Below are positions 11,036-21,336 of a stretch of 64,000 nt of DNA, piece after piece (positions within the stretch are counted from its first letter, which is position 1; the number at the start of each line of letters is the position of its first letter). The DNA comes from Bacillus norwichensis (GTDB lineage: Bacteria; Bacillota; Bacilli; Bacillales; Bacillaceae_C): positions 1 to 64,000 of the forward strand of contig NZ_JACSPV010000016.1 in assembly GCF_014836955.1 (NCBI RefSeq), given 5' to 3'. Made by a program: the position numbers and the translations under genes. Under the pieces are notes generated by a model. That model made no database searches. It saw only the letters and a list, made by a program, of their open reading frames with translations, and had not been told where the DNA came from.

Positions 11036-11824
11036 TTGAAAAAAAGAATACTACTCATGACTACATTGCTTGCATTTGTAGTCATAGCAGCGGGCTGCTC
11101 AACAATCAATGACCCTGTGCCCATCACAGCTGAAAGCACTGGTTTTTGGAGCAAATATATTGTTTATCCTTTATCATGGCTCATTACAAATACTGCCGAA
11201 CTTTTAGGAAATAGCTACGGATTGGGAATCGTGATTGTTACATTACTGATTCGTTTAGCAATCCTGCCGCTGATGATTAAGCAGACACAGAATTCAAAAG
11301 CAATGCAGGTGCTGCAGCCGGAAATGCAGAAGTTGAGAGAGAAATACAGTTCCAAAGATGCACAAACACAACAAAAATTGCAGCAGGAAATGATGCAGCT
11401 TTTCCAAAAGCATAATGTTAACCCGCTCGCGGGTTGTTTCCCACTGTTAATTCAAATGCCGATTCTGATCGGTTTCTACCAGGCTATTATCAGAACTGAG
11501 GAAATTGCGACTCATACATTCCTTTGGTTTGACTTGGGTGCACCGGATCCTTTCTACATATTACCAGTCGTTGCTGGGGTTACGACTTTCCTACAGCAAA
11601 AGCTCATGATGGCTGGTACAGAAGGTGCTAATCCACAAATGCAAATGATGCTTTACATTATGCCGGTCATGATTATGATCTTTGCAATCAATTTTCCAGC
11701 AGCGCTTTCGTTATACTGGGTGGTCGGTAATATCTTCATGATTGTTCAGACGTATTTTATTAAGCCCCCGGTTGTTGCAAGTACAGCTGCCAAAGACGGA
11801 AAGGTGAGGGGAACTAAGAAGTGA
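11036..11824 (+). CDS. yidC: Membrane protein insertase YidC (SpoIIIJ type)
   Basis: This 262-aa YidC/Oxa1-family insertase helps fold and insert membrane proteins with or without Sec. The SpoIIIJ orthologue is needed during B. subtilis sporulation. An N-terminal lipoprotein signal ends at the lipobox AAGC. The conserved core follows, with [17 protein letters not shown] (the hydrophilic-groove Arg), then [16 protein letters not shown]. The start is TTG at 11036, after AGGAGGATAT; the ATG at 11029 is out of frame. It overlaps jag by 4 nt. Confidence 0.96.
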   Translation: MKKRILLMTTLLAFVVIAAGCSTINDPVPITAESTGFWSKYIVYPLSWLITNTAELLGNSYGLGIVIVTLLIRLAILPLMIKQTQNSKAMQVLQPEMQKLREKYSSKDAQTQQKLQQEMMQLFQKHNVNPLAGCFPLLIQMPILIGFYQAIIRTEEIATHTFLWFDLGAPDPFYILPVVAGVTTFLQQKLMMAGTEGANPQMQMMLYIMPVMIMIFAINFPAALSLYWVVGNIFMIVQTYFIKPPVVASTAAKDGKVRGTKK

Positions 11825-12441
11825 GACAAGTCACTGCAACCGGATCAACCGTGGAAGAAGCAGTACAATCGGCTTTGGCTCAACTAGAAACTACAGAAGA
11901 TCAAGTGGAAGTTAACATTATTGACCAAGGAAAAAAAGGATTATTTGGACTGTTTGGATCACGCCCGGTTGTCGTTGAGGTGACAGCGAAGCCGGGTGCT
12001 ATCGAATCAGCTAAGCAGTTTTTACAAGACATCGTTCAAAATATGGGAATTGAAGCGGAAATGGACATTGTCGAAAAAGATGGTCGCAATGTTTTGTTCA
12101 ATATTTCGGGCGAAAAGATGGGCTTGCTTATTGGAAAAAGAGGGCAAACCCTGAATGCCTTACAATATTTGACACAGCTTGTAGCCAACCGTCACTCATC
12201 TCATTACATAAGAGTGATCCTGAATCCGGAAGATTATCGGGATAGACGGAAGGAAACTCTTGTACGTCTTGCAGAAAGGCTTGCCTCTAAAGCAACGCAG
12301 ATAGGAGAGCCTGTTTCACTGGAGCCTATGCCCAATTATGAACGAAAAATCATACATACAATACTTGCTGAAAGCCAAGATGTCGAGACGATTTCCAAAG
12401 GGGAAGAGCCAAATCGATATGTTGTGATCCAGCCGAAATGA
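11821..12441 (+). CDS. jag: RNA-binding protein Jag/KhpB
   Basis: This 206-aa protein has an N-terminal Jag domain (residues 1-50), a KH-II domain with [13 protein letters not shown] near 105-120, and a C-terminal R3H domain ([15 protein letters not shown]...[11 protein letters not shown]). KhpB/Jag proteins bind RNA and influence cell envelope growth in other Firmicutes. The GTG start lies in a GTGA overlap with yidC, which suggests translational coupling. Confidence 0.95.
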   Translation: MRQVTATGSTVEEAVQSALAQLETTEDQVEVNIIDQGKKGLFGLFGSRPVVVEVTAKPGAIESAKQFLQDIVQNMGIEAEMDIVEKDGRNVLFNISGEKMGLLIGKRGQTLNALQYLTQLVANRHSSHYIRVILNPEDYRDRRKETLVRLAERLASKATQIGEPVSLEPMPNYERKIIHTILAESQDVETISKGEEPNRYVVIQPK

Positions 12442-12470
12442 CATCTCCCAAATATGGGAGGTGTTTTTTT
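12441..12470 (+). terminator. yidC-jag terminator
   Basis: ACATCTCCCA, loop AATA, TGGGAGGTGT and a T-run start at the last base of the jag stop codon. Confidence 0.88.
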
Positions 12471-12502
12471 GTATAAAATTAGATGAAATATTTAAGCTTT
12501 TA

Positions 12503-12755
12503 TGTGTCTATGATGTACAGGAAGTACTAGGGCACCAAAAGCGATAGGATGTGGTGGTTTGAAGCGGCTAGGGGACATTGGCAAATCACCCGGAAGTTCA
12601 GGGAGATATGCTCCAGTAGCACAGCTTCTTCAAGGAATCCTGTGTTTCCTTCGTTGCAAAGCTACATGAAGCCGACTAAAGAAAGCTTTTCACAATGTAA
12701 TTGATACTCTTGTGCTTGTCGACTAAGGCTACGCGCTTTTCGCTTTTCTTATATG
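12503..12755 (-). repeat. Dispersed repeat after jag
   Basis: The 650-nt gap between jag and mnmE starts with this noncoding element. On the minus strand it begins AAGAAAAGCGAAAAGCGCG, has GTCGACAAGCACAAG (shared with the copy after rpsR), and ends with two hairpin units, CCACATCCTAT and AGTACTTCCTGTAC, separated by a spacer ending CTAG. To its right (12840-12875) a hairpin, CCCCTTT...AAAGGGG, may act as a terminator. No gene is visible. Confidence 0.6.
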
Positions 12756-12969
12756 GAAATGGCAAGAAGAGGAGGCCATTAAGTACAAGTATGAAGAAAC
12801 ATTCCAGCCTAGACACTCGAAAATCCGTAAAAACACCCCTTTGTTTTTTAACCATATAAAGGGGCTTATCCTAAAGATCTACCCTCGATATTTGTCTCCT
12901 TCTCCTTGGTGAAATCCTTCTTCTTTCTATCTCATTATTTTTTGAAAAAAACGTAATTCTACCGCATTG

Positions 12970-13061
12970 TTATTCACATGTGGATAAGTTAAAATAAAGA
13001 GTGCGGCTTTTAGCTTGTGGATAGGGCCGGTGGTTTTGGACGATAAATTTACTGTGGATTC
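12970..13061. promoter_or_regulatory. DnaA-box cluster upstream of mnmE
   Basis: Two DnaA boxes lie back to back in opposite orientation, TTATTCACA (12970-12978) and TGTGGATAA (12979-12987, perfect). They are followed by TGTGGATAG (13016-13024) and a weaker TGTGGATTC (13053-13061). DnaA-box clusters outside oriC are known in B. subtilis, including, as I recall, one before the mnmE orthologue thdF. There they reduce initiation by titrating DnaA. Confidence 0.75.
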
Positions 13062-13094
13062 ATTTAAATATATTTTTAAAAAGAAGTGGTGAGC

Positions 13095-14483
13095 ATGTTG
13101 GATTTTGAAACGATAGCGGCAATTTCCACGCCGCTCGGAGAAGGCGGAATCGCCATCGTCCGGATTAGTGGTGAGGAAGCAGTTGAGATAGCGGACAAAA
13201 TCTTTCGAGGTGCAAGTGGAAAGAGGTTGGAAGAGGTCGCTTCCCATACGATTCATTATGGACGGCTCATCCGGCCGGAAACAGAGGAAACGATAGAGGA
13301 AGTAATGGTAAGTGTAATGAGGGCACCACGAACATATACGAAAGAAGATGTTGTGGAAATCAATTGCCACGGTGGGATGGTGTCCGTTAATCGTGTGCTT
13401 CAATTGGTGTTGAACAACGGGGCAAGTCTTGCAGAACCTGGCGAATTTACCAAAAGAGCATTTCTAAATGGAAGAATCGATTTATCCCAGGCAGAAGCTG
13501 TGATGGATTTAATCCGTGCAAAAACAGACAAGGCGATGAATGTGGCTCTGGATCAAATGGAAGGGCGTCTTTCTAAATTGGTCACTGGTTTGCGTCAGGA
13601 AATTCTTGAAACGTTGGCACATGTGGAAGTGAATATCGACTATCCTGAATATGATGATGTGGAAGAAATGACGCATCGCATGTTAACTGAAAAAGCGGAT
13701 CATATTCAAATAGAGATAAACAAATTACTAAAAACAGCTGAACAAGGTAAAATATTGCGTGAAGGACTATCGACGGTCATTATTGGTCGTCCGAATGTCG
13801 GCAAGTCATCACTGCTTAATAGTCTTGTTCAGGAAAATAAAGCGATTGTTACAGATATTCCGGGAACAACAAGGGACGTCATTGAAGAATATGTGAACGT
13901 ACGTGGAGTACCTTTACGCCTGGTGGATACAGCGGGGATAAGGGAAACGGAAGATATAGTGGAAAGAATCGGTGTTGAGCGGTCAAGAAAGGTCCTTAAG
14001 GAAGCAGATCTGATTTTACTCGTGCTGAATTCAGCTGAACCGTTCACCCGGGAGGATGAGCAGCTGTTTGCAGCTGTAGAAGGCATGGATGTCATTGTGA
14101 TTGTCAATAAGACGGATCTGCCACGGAAAATAGATATGAATGAAGTAAAACAAGTTGCCCAAAAACATAGGATCATTACTACATCTTTGCTCCAGGAAGA
14201 AGGCATTGACGATCTGGAGCAGGCGATAGCAGATATGTTTTTCCATGGAGAATTGGAAGCCGGTGATATCACTTATGTCTCAAACAGTCGGCATATCGCG
14301 CTTTTACATCAGGCGCTTCAAGCAATAGAAGATGTGCAAGGAGGTATCGCAGCGGGCACTCCAATTGATATTGTCCAAATCGATATGACAAGAACATGGG
14401 AACTGCTTGGCGAAATTATCGGAGATACGGTACAGGATAGTTTGATTGATCAGCTATTCTCTCAATTTTGTTTAGGAAAATAA
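13095..14483 (+). CDS. mnmE: tRNA modification GTPase MnmE
   Basis: MnmE (462 aa from ATG 13095) pairs with MnmG to install the 5-carboxymethylaminomethyl group on wobble U34 of certain tRNAs. It has an N-terminal formyl-THF-binding domain ([21 protein letters not shown]), a helical domain, and an inserted GTPase domain with [21 protein letters not shown] and NKTD. The C-terminal CLGK cysteine motif ends the protein. In-frame GTG codons at 13086 and 13089 are alternative starts. The ATG matches the family N-terminus better. mnmG follows 19 nt downstream. Confidence 0.97.
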   Translation: MLDFETIAAISTPLGEGGIAIVRISGEEAVEIADKIFRGASGKRLEEVASHTIHYGRLIRPETEETIEEVMVSVMRAPRTYTKEDVVEINCHGGMVSVNRVLQLVLNNGASLAEPGEFTKRAFLNGRIDLSQAEAVMDLIRAKTDKAMNVALDQMEGRLSKLVTGLRQEILETLAHVEVNIDYPEYDDVEEMTHRMLTEKADHIQIEINKLLKTAEQGKILREGLSTVIIGRPNVGKSSLLNSLVQENKAIVTDIPGTTRDVIEEYVNVRGVPLRLVDTAGIRETEDIVERIGVERSRKVLKEADLILLVLNSAEPFTREDEQLFAAVEGMDVIVIVNKTDLPRKIDMNEVKQVAQKHRIITTSLLQEEGIDDLEQAIADMFFHGELEAGDITYVSNSRHIALLHQALQAIEDVQGGIAAGTPIDIVQIDMTRTWELLGEIIGDTVQDSLIDQLFSQFCLGK

Positions 14484-14502
14484 TTTAAAGGAGGTAAGAA
14501 GG

Positions 14503-16386
14503 ATGCAGCAATTTGAAGCAGGTCAATATGACATCATTGTAATAGGAGCGGGGCATGCTGGAAGTGAAGCAGGACTGGCTGCTGCCAGAATGGGTGCAAA
14601 AACTTTGATGATTACGATCAATCTGGACATGGTCGCTTTCATGCCGTGCAACCCGTCCATCGGCGGTCCGGCTAAAGGTGTTGTCGTTAGGGAAATCGAC
14701 GCTCTTGGCGGTGAGATGGGTAAAAACATCGACAAAACAGCTATTCAAATCAGAATGCTGAATACCGGAAAAGGACCGGCAGTCCAAGCCTTACGGGCAC
14801 AGGCAGACAAGTTCCAATATCAGCATGAAATGAAAAATACACTTGAAAATGAACCAAATCTTACTTTGCATCAGGGCATGGTCGACGAGCTGATTGTAGA
14901 AGACGGGATATGCCATGGTGTTGTTACAATGACAGGCGCTATTTACCGCTCCAAAGCTGTTGTCATCACAACGGGAACGTTCCTTCGTGGTGAAATCATT
15001 TTGGGTGAATTGAAATATTCAAGCGGCCCAAATAATCAGCAGCCCTCTATCAAGCTTTCGGAACATTTGCAAGAGCTTGGCTTTGAAATGGAGCGATTTA
15101 AAACGGGAACACCGCCGCGGATCAACAGCCAGACAATTGATTATAGTTTGACGGAGATCCAGCCAGGAGATGAGGAACCAAGGGCATTCAGCTATGAAAC
15201 AACGAAAACGATCACTGACCAGTTGCCGTGCTGGCTGACGTATACGAATGAACATACCCATAGACTAATTGATGAAAACCTGCATCGATCCCCGATGTTT
15301 TCAGGAATGATCAAAGGAACAGGCGCCCGCTACTGTCCTTCCATTGAAGATAAGGTAGTACGTTTCAGTGACAAGCCGCGCCATCAAATTTTCTTGGAGC
15401 CGGAAGGACGGCATACAAATGAGGTGTATGTTCAGGGGTTATCAACCAGTTTGCCGGAAGAAGTACAGCATAAGCTGCTCAAAACAATTCCAGCATTGGA
15501 AAATGCCCGGATGATGAGACCGGGATATGCTATTGAATATGATGCAATCGTACCTACTCAGCTCTGGCCGACATTGGAAACGAAAAAAATTAAAAATCTT
15601 TACACTGCCGGGCAGATCAACGGTACATCCGGATATGAAGAGGCAGCGGCCCAAGGATTAATGGCGGGAATTAACGCAGCAAGAAATATATTCGGAAAAG
15701 ATGAAGTGATTCTAAGCCGCTCAGACGCTTATATTGGTGTCCTAATTGACGATCTTGTCACAAAAGGAACGAATGAACCATATCGATTGCTGACTTCGCG
15801 TGCAGAATACCGACTTTTGCTCCGCCAGGATAATTGCGATTTGCGCCTGACAGATATTGGGCATAAAATCGGATTAATTTCCCAGGAAAGACATGAGAGA
15901 TTCATGAAGAAAAAAGCAGATATAGAAACAGAAATCAAACGTCTGCAAAAAACAATTTTAAAGCCGAATGAACAAACCCAGGCGCTTATCCGAGAAGCAG
16001 GCGGAAGCGAATTGAAAGACGGGATTCGTGCATCCGATTTGTTGAAGCGGCCTGAAATGAAGTACTCTCATATTATCCAGTTGATACCTGCTGAAAAAGA
16101 GCTACCTGAAGATGTGATCGAACAAGTGGAAATTCAGGTCAAATACGATGGCTACATCGAGAAATCTTTGCTACAGGTGGAAAAACTGAAAAAACTTGAG
16201 AATAAGAAGATACCTGAAGATATTGATTATGAGGCCATCAATGGAATTGCAACAGAGGCACGGCAGAAGCTGAACAAAGTGCGTCCGCTTTCCATAGCTC
16301 AAGCGTCCCGCATTTCAGGAGTCAATCCGGCAGATATTTCCATCCTTTTAGTGTATATTGAGCATGGAAAAATTGCTCGGGTATAA
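14503..16386 (+). CDS. mnmG: tRNA uridine-5-carboxymethylaminomethyl synthesis enzyme MnmG
   Basis: MnmG (GidA, 627 aa) is the FAD enzyme that works with MnmE on tRNA U34. The FAD-binding motif is [17 protein letters not shown] near residues 14-30, followed by [12 protein letters not shown]. The mid-protein family signature includes [21 protein letters not shown] lies 10 nt before the ATG. The downstream gap to rsmG (273 nt) is filled by repeats. Confidence 0.98.
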   Translation: MQQFEAGQYDIIVIGAGHAGSEAGLAAARMGAKTLMITINLDMVAFMPCNPSIGGPAKGVVVREIDALGGEMGKNIDKTAIQIRMLNTGKGPAVQALRAQADKFQYQHEMKNTLENEPNLTLHQGMVDELIVEDGICHGVVTMTGAIYRSKAVVITTGTFLRGEIILGELKYSSGPNNQQPSIKLSEHLQELGFEMERFKTGTPPRINSQTIDYSLTEIQPGDEEPRAFSYETTKTITDQLPCWLTYTNEHTHRLIDENLHRSPMFSGMIKGTGARYCPSIEDKVVRFSDKPRHQIFLEPEGRHTNEVYVQGLSTSLPEEVQHKLLKTIPALENARMMRPGYAIEYDAIVPTQLWPTLETKKIKNLYTAGQINGTSGYEEAAAQGLMAGINAARNIFGKDEVILSRSDAYIGVLIDDLVTKGTNEPYRLLTSRAEYRLLLRQDNCDLRLTDIGHKIGLISQERHERFMKKKADIETEIKRLQKTILKPNEQTQALIREAGGSELKDGIRASDLLKRPEMKYSHIIQLIPAEKELPEDVIEQVEIQVKYDGYIEKSLLQVEKLKKLENKKIPEDIDYEAINGIATEARQKLNKVRPLSIAQASRISGVNPADISILLVYIEHGKIARV

Positions 16387-16625
16387 GAAAAGTGTAAGAC
16401 GGTGGCTTAGGTGCGACAAGCACCAGTGAAGCTTCAGGGGGACCTCGAGTCCCCCTGAAGCTGGACAGTAGAAAAGCGAAAGTACCTGCTCATCAACGTA
16501 CAGACTGGAGCGGCTCCAACGAGATAAAGGAACACGGCGAAGCCATAGGCGAGCCGATGTTGACTTATCGTAGGAGGAGTCCGCGAAATCTATTAGCCGA
16601 AAGGCGCTTGGAGCTAGACAATCAT
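16387..16625 (+). repeat. Two dispersed repeats in tandem after mnmG
   Basis: The first element (16387-16467) begins AGAAAAGTG, carries GCGACAAGCAC, and contains a perfect 14-bp hairpin (AGCTTCAGGGGGAC at 16430-16443, loop CTCGA, its complement at 16449-16462). It ends AGCTGGACA. The second (16470-16622) begins GAAAAGCGAAAG, shares ACGTACAGACTGGA, AACGAGATAAAGGAACACGG and GAGCCGATGTTGACTTATCG with the copy after purA, and ends GGAGCTAGACA. No coding sequence is present. Confidence 0.75.
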
Positions 16626-16659
16626 TATCCCTCAACATGCTTAAGAAAGGGTCAACTAA

Positions 16660-17376
16660 ATGAATATTGAGCAATTTACGGAACAATTAAAGAACAAAGG
16701 AATCGAATTGAGTGCCCGCCAGTTGGAACAATTCGAACTTTATTACAAGCTCCTTGTAGAGTGGAATGAAAAAATGAATTTAACAGCAATCACCGATCAT
16801 GATGAAGTGTATTTAAAACACTTCTATGATTCGGTGAGTGCCGCTTTTTTTCTCGATTTTAATCAAACTTTATCACTTTGTGATGTTGGAGCAGGTGCCG
16901 GGTTTCCAAGTATTCCACTGAAAATCTGCTTTCCAGATATTAAAGTAACGATTGTAGATTCATTGAAAAAACGAATCACTTTTCTAGATGAGCTTGCAAA
17001 GGAATTGGAGCTTAACGACACATTCTTTTTTCATGATAGGGCGGAAACCTTTGCGAAAAAAGAAGAGTTCCGTGAGCAGTTTGATATGGTGACGGCACGT
17101 GCTGTTGCAAGAATGTCTGTTTTGAGTGAACTTTGCTTGCCGCTTGTCAAACAGGATGGGCTATTCGTTGCTCTAAAGGCAGCCAATGCAGAAGAGGAAC
17201 TTGCCGCTAGTGAAAAAGCGCTCAAGCAGCTCGGTGGAAAATTAGTGGATGTCCATTCTTTCCAACTGCCGATCGAAGAAAGTGAACGTAATATTATTAT
17301 CGTGGAAAAGGTGAAAAAAACACCTAAAAAATTCCCACGAAAGCCAGGGACTCCCAATAAATTGCCATTGGAATAA
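16660..17376 (+). CDS. rsmG: 16S rRNA (guanine-N7) methyltransferase RsmG
   Basis: RsmG (GidB, 238 aa) methylates N7 of G527 in 16S rRNA using SAM; loss gives low-level streptomycin resistance in other species. The SAM motif [15 protein letters not shown] lies near residues 73-87, and the [19 protein letters not shown] segment is typical. The C-terminus is basic ([20 protein letters not shown]). AAGAAAGGG lies upstream of the ATG. Confidence 0.97.
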   Translation: MNIEQFTEQLKNKGIELSARQLEQFELYYKLLVEWNEKMNLTAITDHDEVYLKHFYDSVSAAFFLDFNQTLSLCDVGAGAGFPSIPLKICFPDIKVTIVDSLKKRITFLDELAKELELNDTFFFHDRAETFAKKEEFREQFDMVTARAVARMSVLSELCLPLVKQDGLFVALKAANAEEELAASEKALKQLGGKLVDVHSFQLPIEESERNIIIVEKVKKTPKKFPRKPGTPNKLPLE

Positions 17377-17520
17377 TTTTTTATATTTTAAGTATAGAGC
17401 GTGGATAAACTAGAATTGTTGCTTAGCTGTTTCCTGCTTTTTAAAATACGGCAGGAAAAATAGCTTAAAAAATAGTATGATGTATAAAAGGGAGTTACTA
17501 TTTCAAGGTGGTGTAGAAGG

Positions 17521-18381
17521 ATGAAACATCCTTTCTCGCGTTTTTTTGGCTTGGGTGATAAAGAGCTGCCTGTAGAGAATGAGAGAGAGGCAGAAGATTT
17601 GGTAGAACGGGAAGAAGTTAGGAATATTTCTGTTTCCGCCATTACTCCGAACCGGTTTCAACCACGGACTATTTTTGATGATTCAAAAATAGAGGAACTG
17701 GCCCGTACGATCCATACACACGGAATCATCCAGCCGATTGTCGTCAGAGAAGCAGAAAATGAACAATTTGAAATTATTGCGGGCGAACGGAGATTTCGCG
17801 CTGTCAAGATGCTTGGCTGGGATGAAATACCCGCGATTATTAAAAATATGAATGACACGGAGACCGCCTCCGTCGCTTTGATAGAGAACCTGCAAAGGGA
17901 GGAACTGACTCCTATTGAAGAAGCCTTAGCATACGGAAAGCTGCTGGAGCTTCATAATTTGACGCAGGAAGCATTGGCTCAGAGGCTTGGAAAAGGTCAA
18001 TCCACTGTGGCAAACAAACTTCGTCTTCTTAAACTTCCGGAAGAAGTACAGGAAGGTCTTTTAAAAAAGGAAATCACCGAGCGTCATGCCCGTGCTTTGA
18101 TTCCATTAAAAGACGCAGAGAAACAAATTAAATTAATGGAAGTCATTATTGAGAAGAATCTGAATGTCAAACAGACGGAAGAGCAGGTGGACAAGATCCT
18201 ATCGAGCGACAAGCCTAAGCCTGCCAAAAGGACGAAAGCGATCAGCAAAGATATGCGGATTGCCGTCAATACGATTCGCCAGTCACTTTCTATGGTAGCT
18301 GATACAGGAATTAAACTGGATTCCACAGAGGAAGATTTCGATCAGTATTACCAAATTACTATTAAAATTCCAAAAAAATAA
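17521..18381 (+). CDS. noc: Nucleoid occlusion protein Noc
   Basis: Noc (286 aa) is a ParB-family CTPase that binds NBS sites and blocks FtsZ assembly over the nucleoid. It has the N-terminal amphipathic membrane-targeting segment ([15 protein letters not shown]), the ParB CTPase motif GERRFRAVK, and a helix-turn-helix ([21 protein letters not shown]). In B. subtilis noc directly precedes soj. Here a three-gene module intervenes. Distinguished from Spo0J (23751) by the N-terminal helix and gene order. Confidence 0.95.
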   Translation: MKHPFSRFFGLGDKELPVENEREAEDLVEREEVRNISVSAITPNRFQPRTIFDDSKIEELARTIHTHGIIQPIVVREAENEQFEIIAGERRFRAVKMLGWDEIPAIIKNMNDTETASVALIENLQREELTPIEEALAYGKLLELHNLTQEALAQRLGKGQSTVANKLRLLKLPEEVQEGLLKKEITERHARALIPLKDAEKQIKLMEVIIEKNLNVKQTEEQVDKILSSDKPKPAKRTKAISKDMRIAVNTIRQSLSMVADTGIKLDSTEEDFDQYYQITIKIPKK

Positions 18382-18460
18382 GAATGTATTTACTTGCTAT
18401 TATTTAAGATGTTTTATCGTATTATAGATTAATATCGAGCTTTCCTTTTGGATAGATTAG

Positions 18461-18498
18461 AATCCTGATAATGCAAATTTATCAGGATTCCTTATTGT
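18461..18498 (+). terminator. noc terminator
   Basis: AATCCTGATAA, loop TGCAAAT, TTATCAGGATT, then CCTTATTGTTTT. It isolates the following sigma-54 activator gene from noc. Confidence 0.75.
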
Positions 18499-18579
18499 TT
18501 TGTGCCCTTTTTTGATAGGGTAATGATCCTGTACTTTACTCGCCGCTTTCTCTGTAAATGCAAGTTTGGAGGTGGAGTT

Positions 18580-19959
18580 TTGCTAGAACAGCTCAAATAT
18601 ATTGATGGGATTAGTATAGTTGATACAAAGGGTACTATATTGTTCACCATCAAGTTTAATCCTAAGTTCCATAGTGAAATTGATGAAAATGCAGGAATTA
18701 TTGGACAGAATCTATTTTCTGTTTTTCCAATGATTAATGAGACAAGCAGTACCCTTTTTCAAGCTATGAGAAGTGGAACTCCAATATTTAGAGCAAGTCA
18801 GTCCATTGTTGATTTTAATGGGAATAAAAATAAAACTACAAATATTTCTCTCCCCATTAAGGCAAACGGAAAAATTATTGGTGCAATTGAATTGTCTAAA
18901 GATATAAGCGTGACAGGCCAATTGTCAACTTCTGTTGTGGAGATTGACCCAAATTCATTTAGAGTTAAACATTTAAAGGAGAAGGTAAAACCGGAAAGAG
19001 CTTTTTTTACGCTGGATGATATTATTACAGAAAACGAAGAAGTGCTTTCAATAAAAAGGTCAGTCAAGAACATGGCTCAAGGTGATTCGCCGGTTATTAT
19101 CTACGGTGAAACGGGAACCGGAAAAGAGCTGTTTGCTCATGCAATCCATAATGCAAGCGATCGCAGGTCCAAGCCATTTATTACTCAAAATTGTGCAGCA
19201 TTGCCTGAAACTTTAATTGAAAGTATCTTATTCGGCACAAAACGCGGGGGTTTTACAGGCGCGGAAAATAATCCCGGCTTGTTCGAATTAGCTGATGGAG
19301 GGACTCTCTTTCTCGACGAGATCAATTCTATGCCAATTCATTTACAGGCAAAGCTTCTAAGGGTACTAGAAGAGGGATATGTTCGAAGGATAGGTGATTC
19401 GCACCTAAGAAGCGTAGATGTTCGTCTTATAACTGCAACGAATATCCATCCAGTCCAATGTATAAAGGAAGGAATACTACGTCAGGATTTATACTATAGG
19501 ATAGGGGTTATGATGGTAGCTATTCCACCGCTGAGGGAAAGGAAAGAGGACATTAGAGTATTGATTGATTACTTTATTGGAAAGTTCAATAAGAAGTTAT
19601 CAAAAAAGATAGCCCATATATCCAAGGATGCCTTAATATCCCTCCACAACCATGATTGGCCAGGGAATATAAGAGAGCTTGAAAACATCATCGAATATGC
19701 TATGAACCAAGTAGATGTCTGCGAAGATACTTTACAGGTTAAGCACATGGAACAGCAAATGAAATTGTTGGGACTTGTCAAATCGGATAGTGAAAAAGAG
19801 ATGCTTCCACTAAAAGAAGAAATCGCTACATTGGAAAAAGAGCGAATTAAAGAGGCGATTGTTCTGACTGAAGGAAATGTATCAAGAGCTGCAAGATTAC
19901 TAGATATTCCTAGGCAAACTTTTCAAGCAAAAATGAAACAGTATAAGATTACAATTTAA
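18580..19959 (+). CDS. Sigma-54-dependent enhancer-binding activator (RocR-like)
   Basis: This 459-aa regulator has an N-terminal PAS-like sensor (residues 1-120; GISIVDTKGTILFTI, then SLPIKANGKIIGAIELSKDI). It then has an AAA+ sigma-54 interaction domain with Walker A GETGTGKELFAHAI, a variant loop GGFTGA, Walker B GGTLFLDEI and the R-finger region. A FIS-type helix-turn-helix ends the protein (EGNVSRAARLLDIPRQTF). I place the start at TTG 18580, with GGAGGTGG just upstream, rather than at the 78-nt longer in-frame start. It most likely activates the adjacent ald-nhaC genes through the sigma-54 promoter at 20110. Confidence 0.92.
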   Translation: MLEQLKYIDGISIVDTKGTILFTIKFNPKFHSEIDENAGIIGQNLFSVFPMINETSSTLFQAMRSGTPIFRASQSIVDFNGNKNKTTNISLPIKANGKIIGAIELSKDISVTGQLSTSVVEIDPNSFRVKHLKEKVKPERAFFTLDDIITENEEVLSIKRSVKNMAQGDSPVIIYGETGTGKELFAHAIHNASDRRSKPFITQNCAALPETLIESILFGTKRGGFTGAENNPGLFELADGGTLFLDEINSMPIHLQAKLLRVLEEGYVRRIGDSHLRSVDVRLITATNIHPVQCIKEGILRQDLYYRIGVMMVAIPPLRERKEDIRVLIDYFIGKFNKKLSKKIAHISKDALISLHNHDWPGNIRELENIIEYAMNQVDVCEDTLQVKHMEQQMKLLGLVKSDSEKEMLPLKEEIATLEKERIKEAIVLTEGNVSRAARLLDIPRQTFQAKMKQYKITI

Positions 19960-19991
19960 TGAAAGTGTTTACAGATGGTCATCAACTCAAT

Positions 19992-20029
19992 TGCCATAAT
20001 TTTAACAAGTGGGTGTTATGATTATGGCA
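19992..20029 (+). promoter_or_regulatory. Inverted repeat, candidate enhancer for the sigma-54 activator
   Basis: TGCCATAAT (19992-20000) and ATTATGGCA (20021-20029) form a perfect 9-bp inverted repeat with a 20-nt spacer. It sits 81-118 nt upstream of the -24/-12 promoter, a usual distance for an activator-binding site. A role as a terminator of the activator gene is less likely because the loop is long and the T-tract is poor. Confidence 0.6.
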
Positions 20030-20109
20030 CTTTCCTCAATTTAATGCTAGCAATTTTTAAGACGGATCTTTTATATCAAAGGATTTGTCTTATTTTTTTG
20101 TTTATATTT

Positions 20110-20126
20110 TTGGCATATTACTTGCA
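20110..20126 (+). promoter_or_regulatory. Sigma-54 (-24/-12) promoter of ald-nhaC
   Basis: TTGGCATATTACTTGCA has the invariant GG and GC dinucleotides separated by exactly 10 nt and closely matches the consensus TTGGCACNNNNNTTGCA. It lies 74 nt before the ald ATG. Confidence 0.88.
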
Positions 20127-20199
20127 AAGATAGAAAAAAGAAGGACTTACCAAAGTAATTACCATTAATCTGTATGAATTGAGGAAAGGATGAGGAGCT

Positions 20200-21309
20200 A
20201 TGAAAATAGGTATTTTAAAAGAAATAAAGGATGGTGAGTCACGTGTTATATTGACACCAAAAGAGGTAAAATTACTGTTTGAATCAGGTCATGAGGTGTT
20301 AATAGAAAGTGACGCAGGGGAAAAGGCGGGTTTTTCCAATGAAGACTATGTGGCAGCTGGTGCAATAATTGTTGATCAGTCAAAAGCTATTTTTGAACAA
20401 TCGGAGTTGGTTGTGAAAGTAAAAGAAATTGATGATCAGGAATATTCACTGCTGAAGCCGGGCCAAATTATATTTGCTTGTCTGCATCCCGCTGCAAATA
20501 AAGATGAGGTGGACGTATTATTACAAAAAGAAGTCATTGCCGTAACCGCAGAAGATACTCATCGTTTTGGATCTCCTAATTGTGAAGTAGCCGGTAAATT
20601 AGGTGCCTTACTGGGAACACAGTATTTACTTACAACTAATGGTGGTATTGGGAAATTGGTTGGGGGTGTCGGAGGTGTCCCTGGGATCCAAGCTTTGGTA
20701 TTGGGAGGGGGTATTGTTGGGAAAAGCGCAGTTGATGTTCTTTCCTCGTTACGTGCACAAGTGAAGGTACTAGATGTAAATATTGGGACTTTGCGAGAGA
20801 TACAGTATCTTTTTCAAAAAAATGTGATGACAGCCTTTTCCAATCAAGAAACGATTAAAGAGTTTCTGCCGCAGACTGATTTAGTTATTAATTGCGTGAA
20901 ATGGCCTAAACATCGTAAAGACCATTTAATAACAAAAGAAATGCTAAAAATGATGAAAAAAGGATCAGTCATTGTTGATATTAGCGCAGACGTCGGGGGA
21001 GCTATCGAAACTTATCGACCAACAACTTTCAAAGAGCCAGTATATGTAGTCGATGATGTTATTCATTTTGGCGTTGATAATATTCCGGGGGCTGCACCAA
21101 ATACCGCTTCTATTGCTTATGCTTCGGCTGTGTACCCGCATATTCAGGCTATAGCCGATAAAGGAATTGAGCAGGCTTTAATGGACAATGAATATTTAAG
21201 ACGGGGCCTAACAGCTTACAAAGGAATTTTAACGCATGAGGAGACAGGAAAAATTCAACATAGGCAGTGGACAAATCCAATCGAAATCTCAAAAAATAAT
21301 GTCACTTAA
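20200..21309 (+). CDS. ald: Alanine dehydrogenase-like NAD-dependent enzyme
   Basis: This 369-aa protein belongs to the alanine dehydrogenase/transhydrogenase family, which interconverts L-alanine and pyruvate plus ammonia using NAD. Substrate-site residues are kept: Lys in VVKVKE, His in FACLHPAAN, and Asp in VDISADVGG. The Rossmann motif is LGGGIVGKSAV. It is somewhat shorter than B. subtilis Ald (378 aa). The segment between the catalytic His and the Rossmann fold diverges, reading EDTHRFGSPNCEVAGKLGA where Ald usually has a TPMSEVAG-type sequence. The true substrate could differ from alanine. It is transcribed from a sigma-54 promoter and followed 27 nt later by the antiporter gene. Confidence 0.8.
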   Translation: MKIGILKEIKDGESRVILTPKEVKLLFESGHEVLIESDAGEKAGFSNEDYVAAGAIIVDQSKAIFEQSELVVKVKEIDDQEYSLLKPGQIIFACLHPAANKDEVDVLLQKEVIAVTAEDTHRFGSPNCEVAGKLGALLGTQYLLTTNGGIGKLVGGVGGVPGIQALVLGGGIVGKSAVDVLSSLRAQVKVLDVNIGTLREIQYLFQKNVMTAFSNQETIKEFLPQTDLVINCVKWPKHRKDHLITKEMLKMMKKGSVIVDISADVGGAIETYRPTTFKEPVYVVDDVIHFGVDNIPGAAPNTASIAYASAVYPHIQAIADKGIEQALMDNEYLRRGLTAYKGILTHEETGKIQHRQWTNPIEISKNNVT

Positions 21310-21336
21310 TGAATAATCAAAAAGGGGGGAGAAAAT

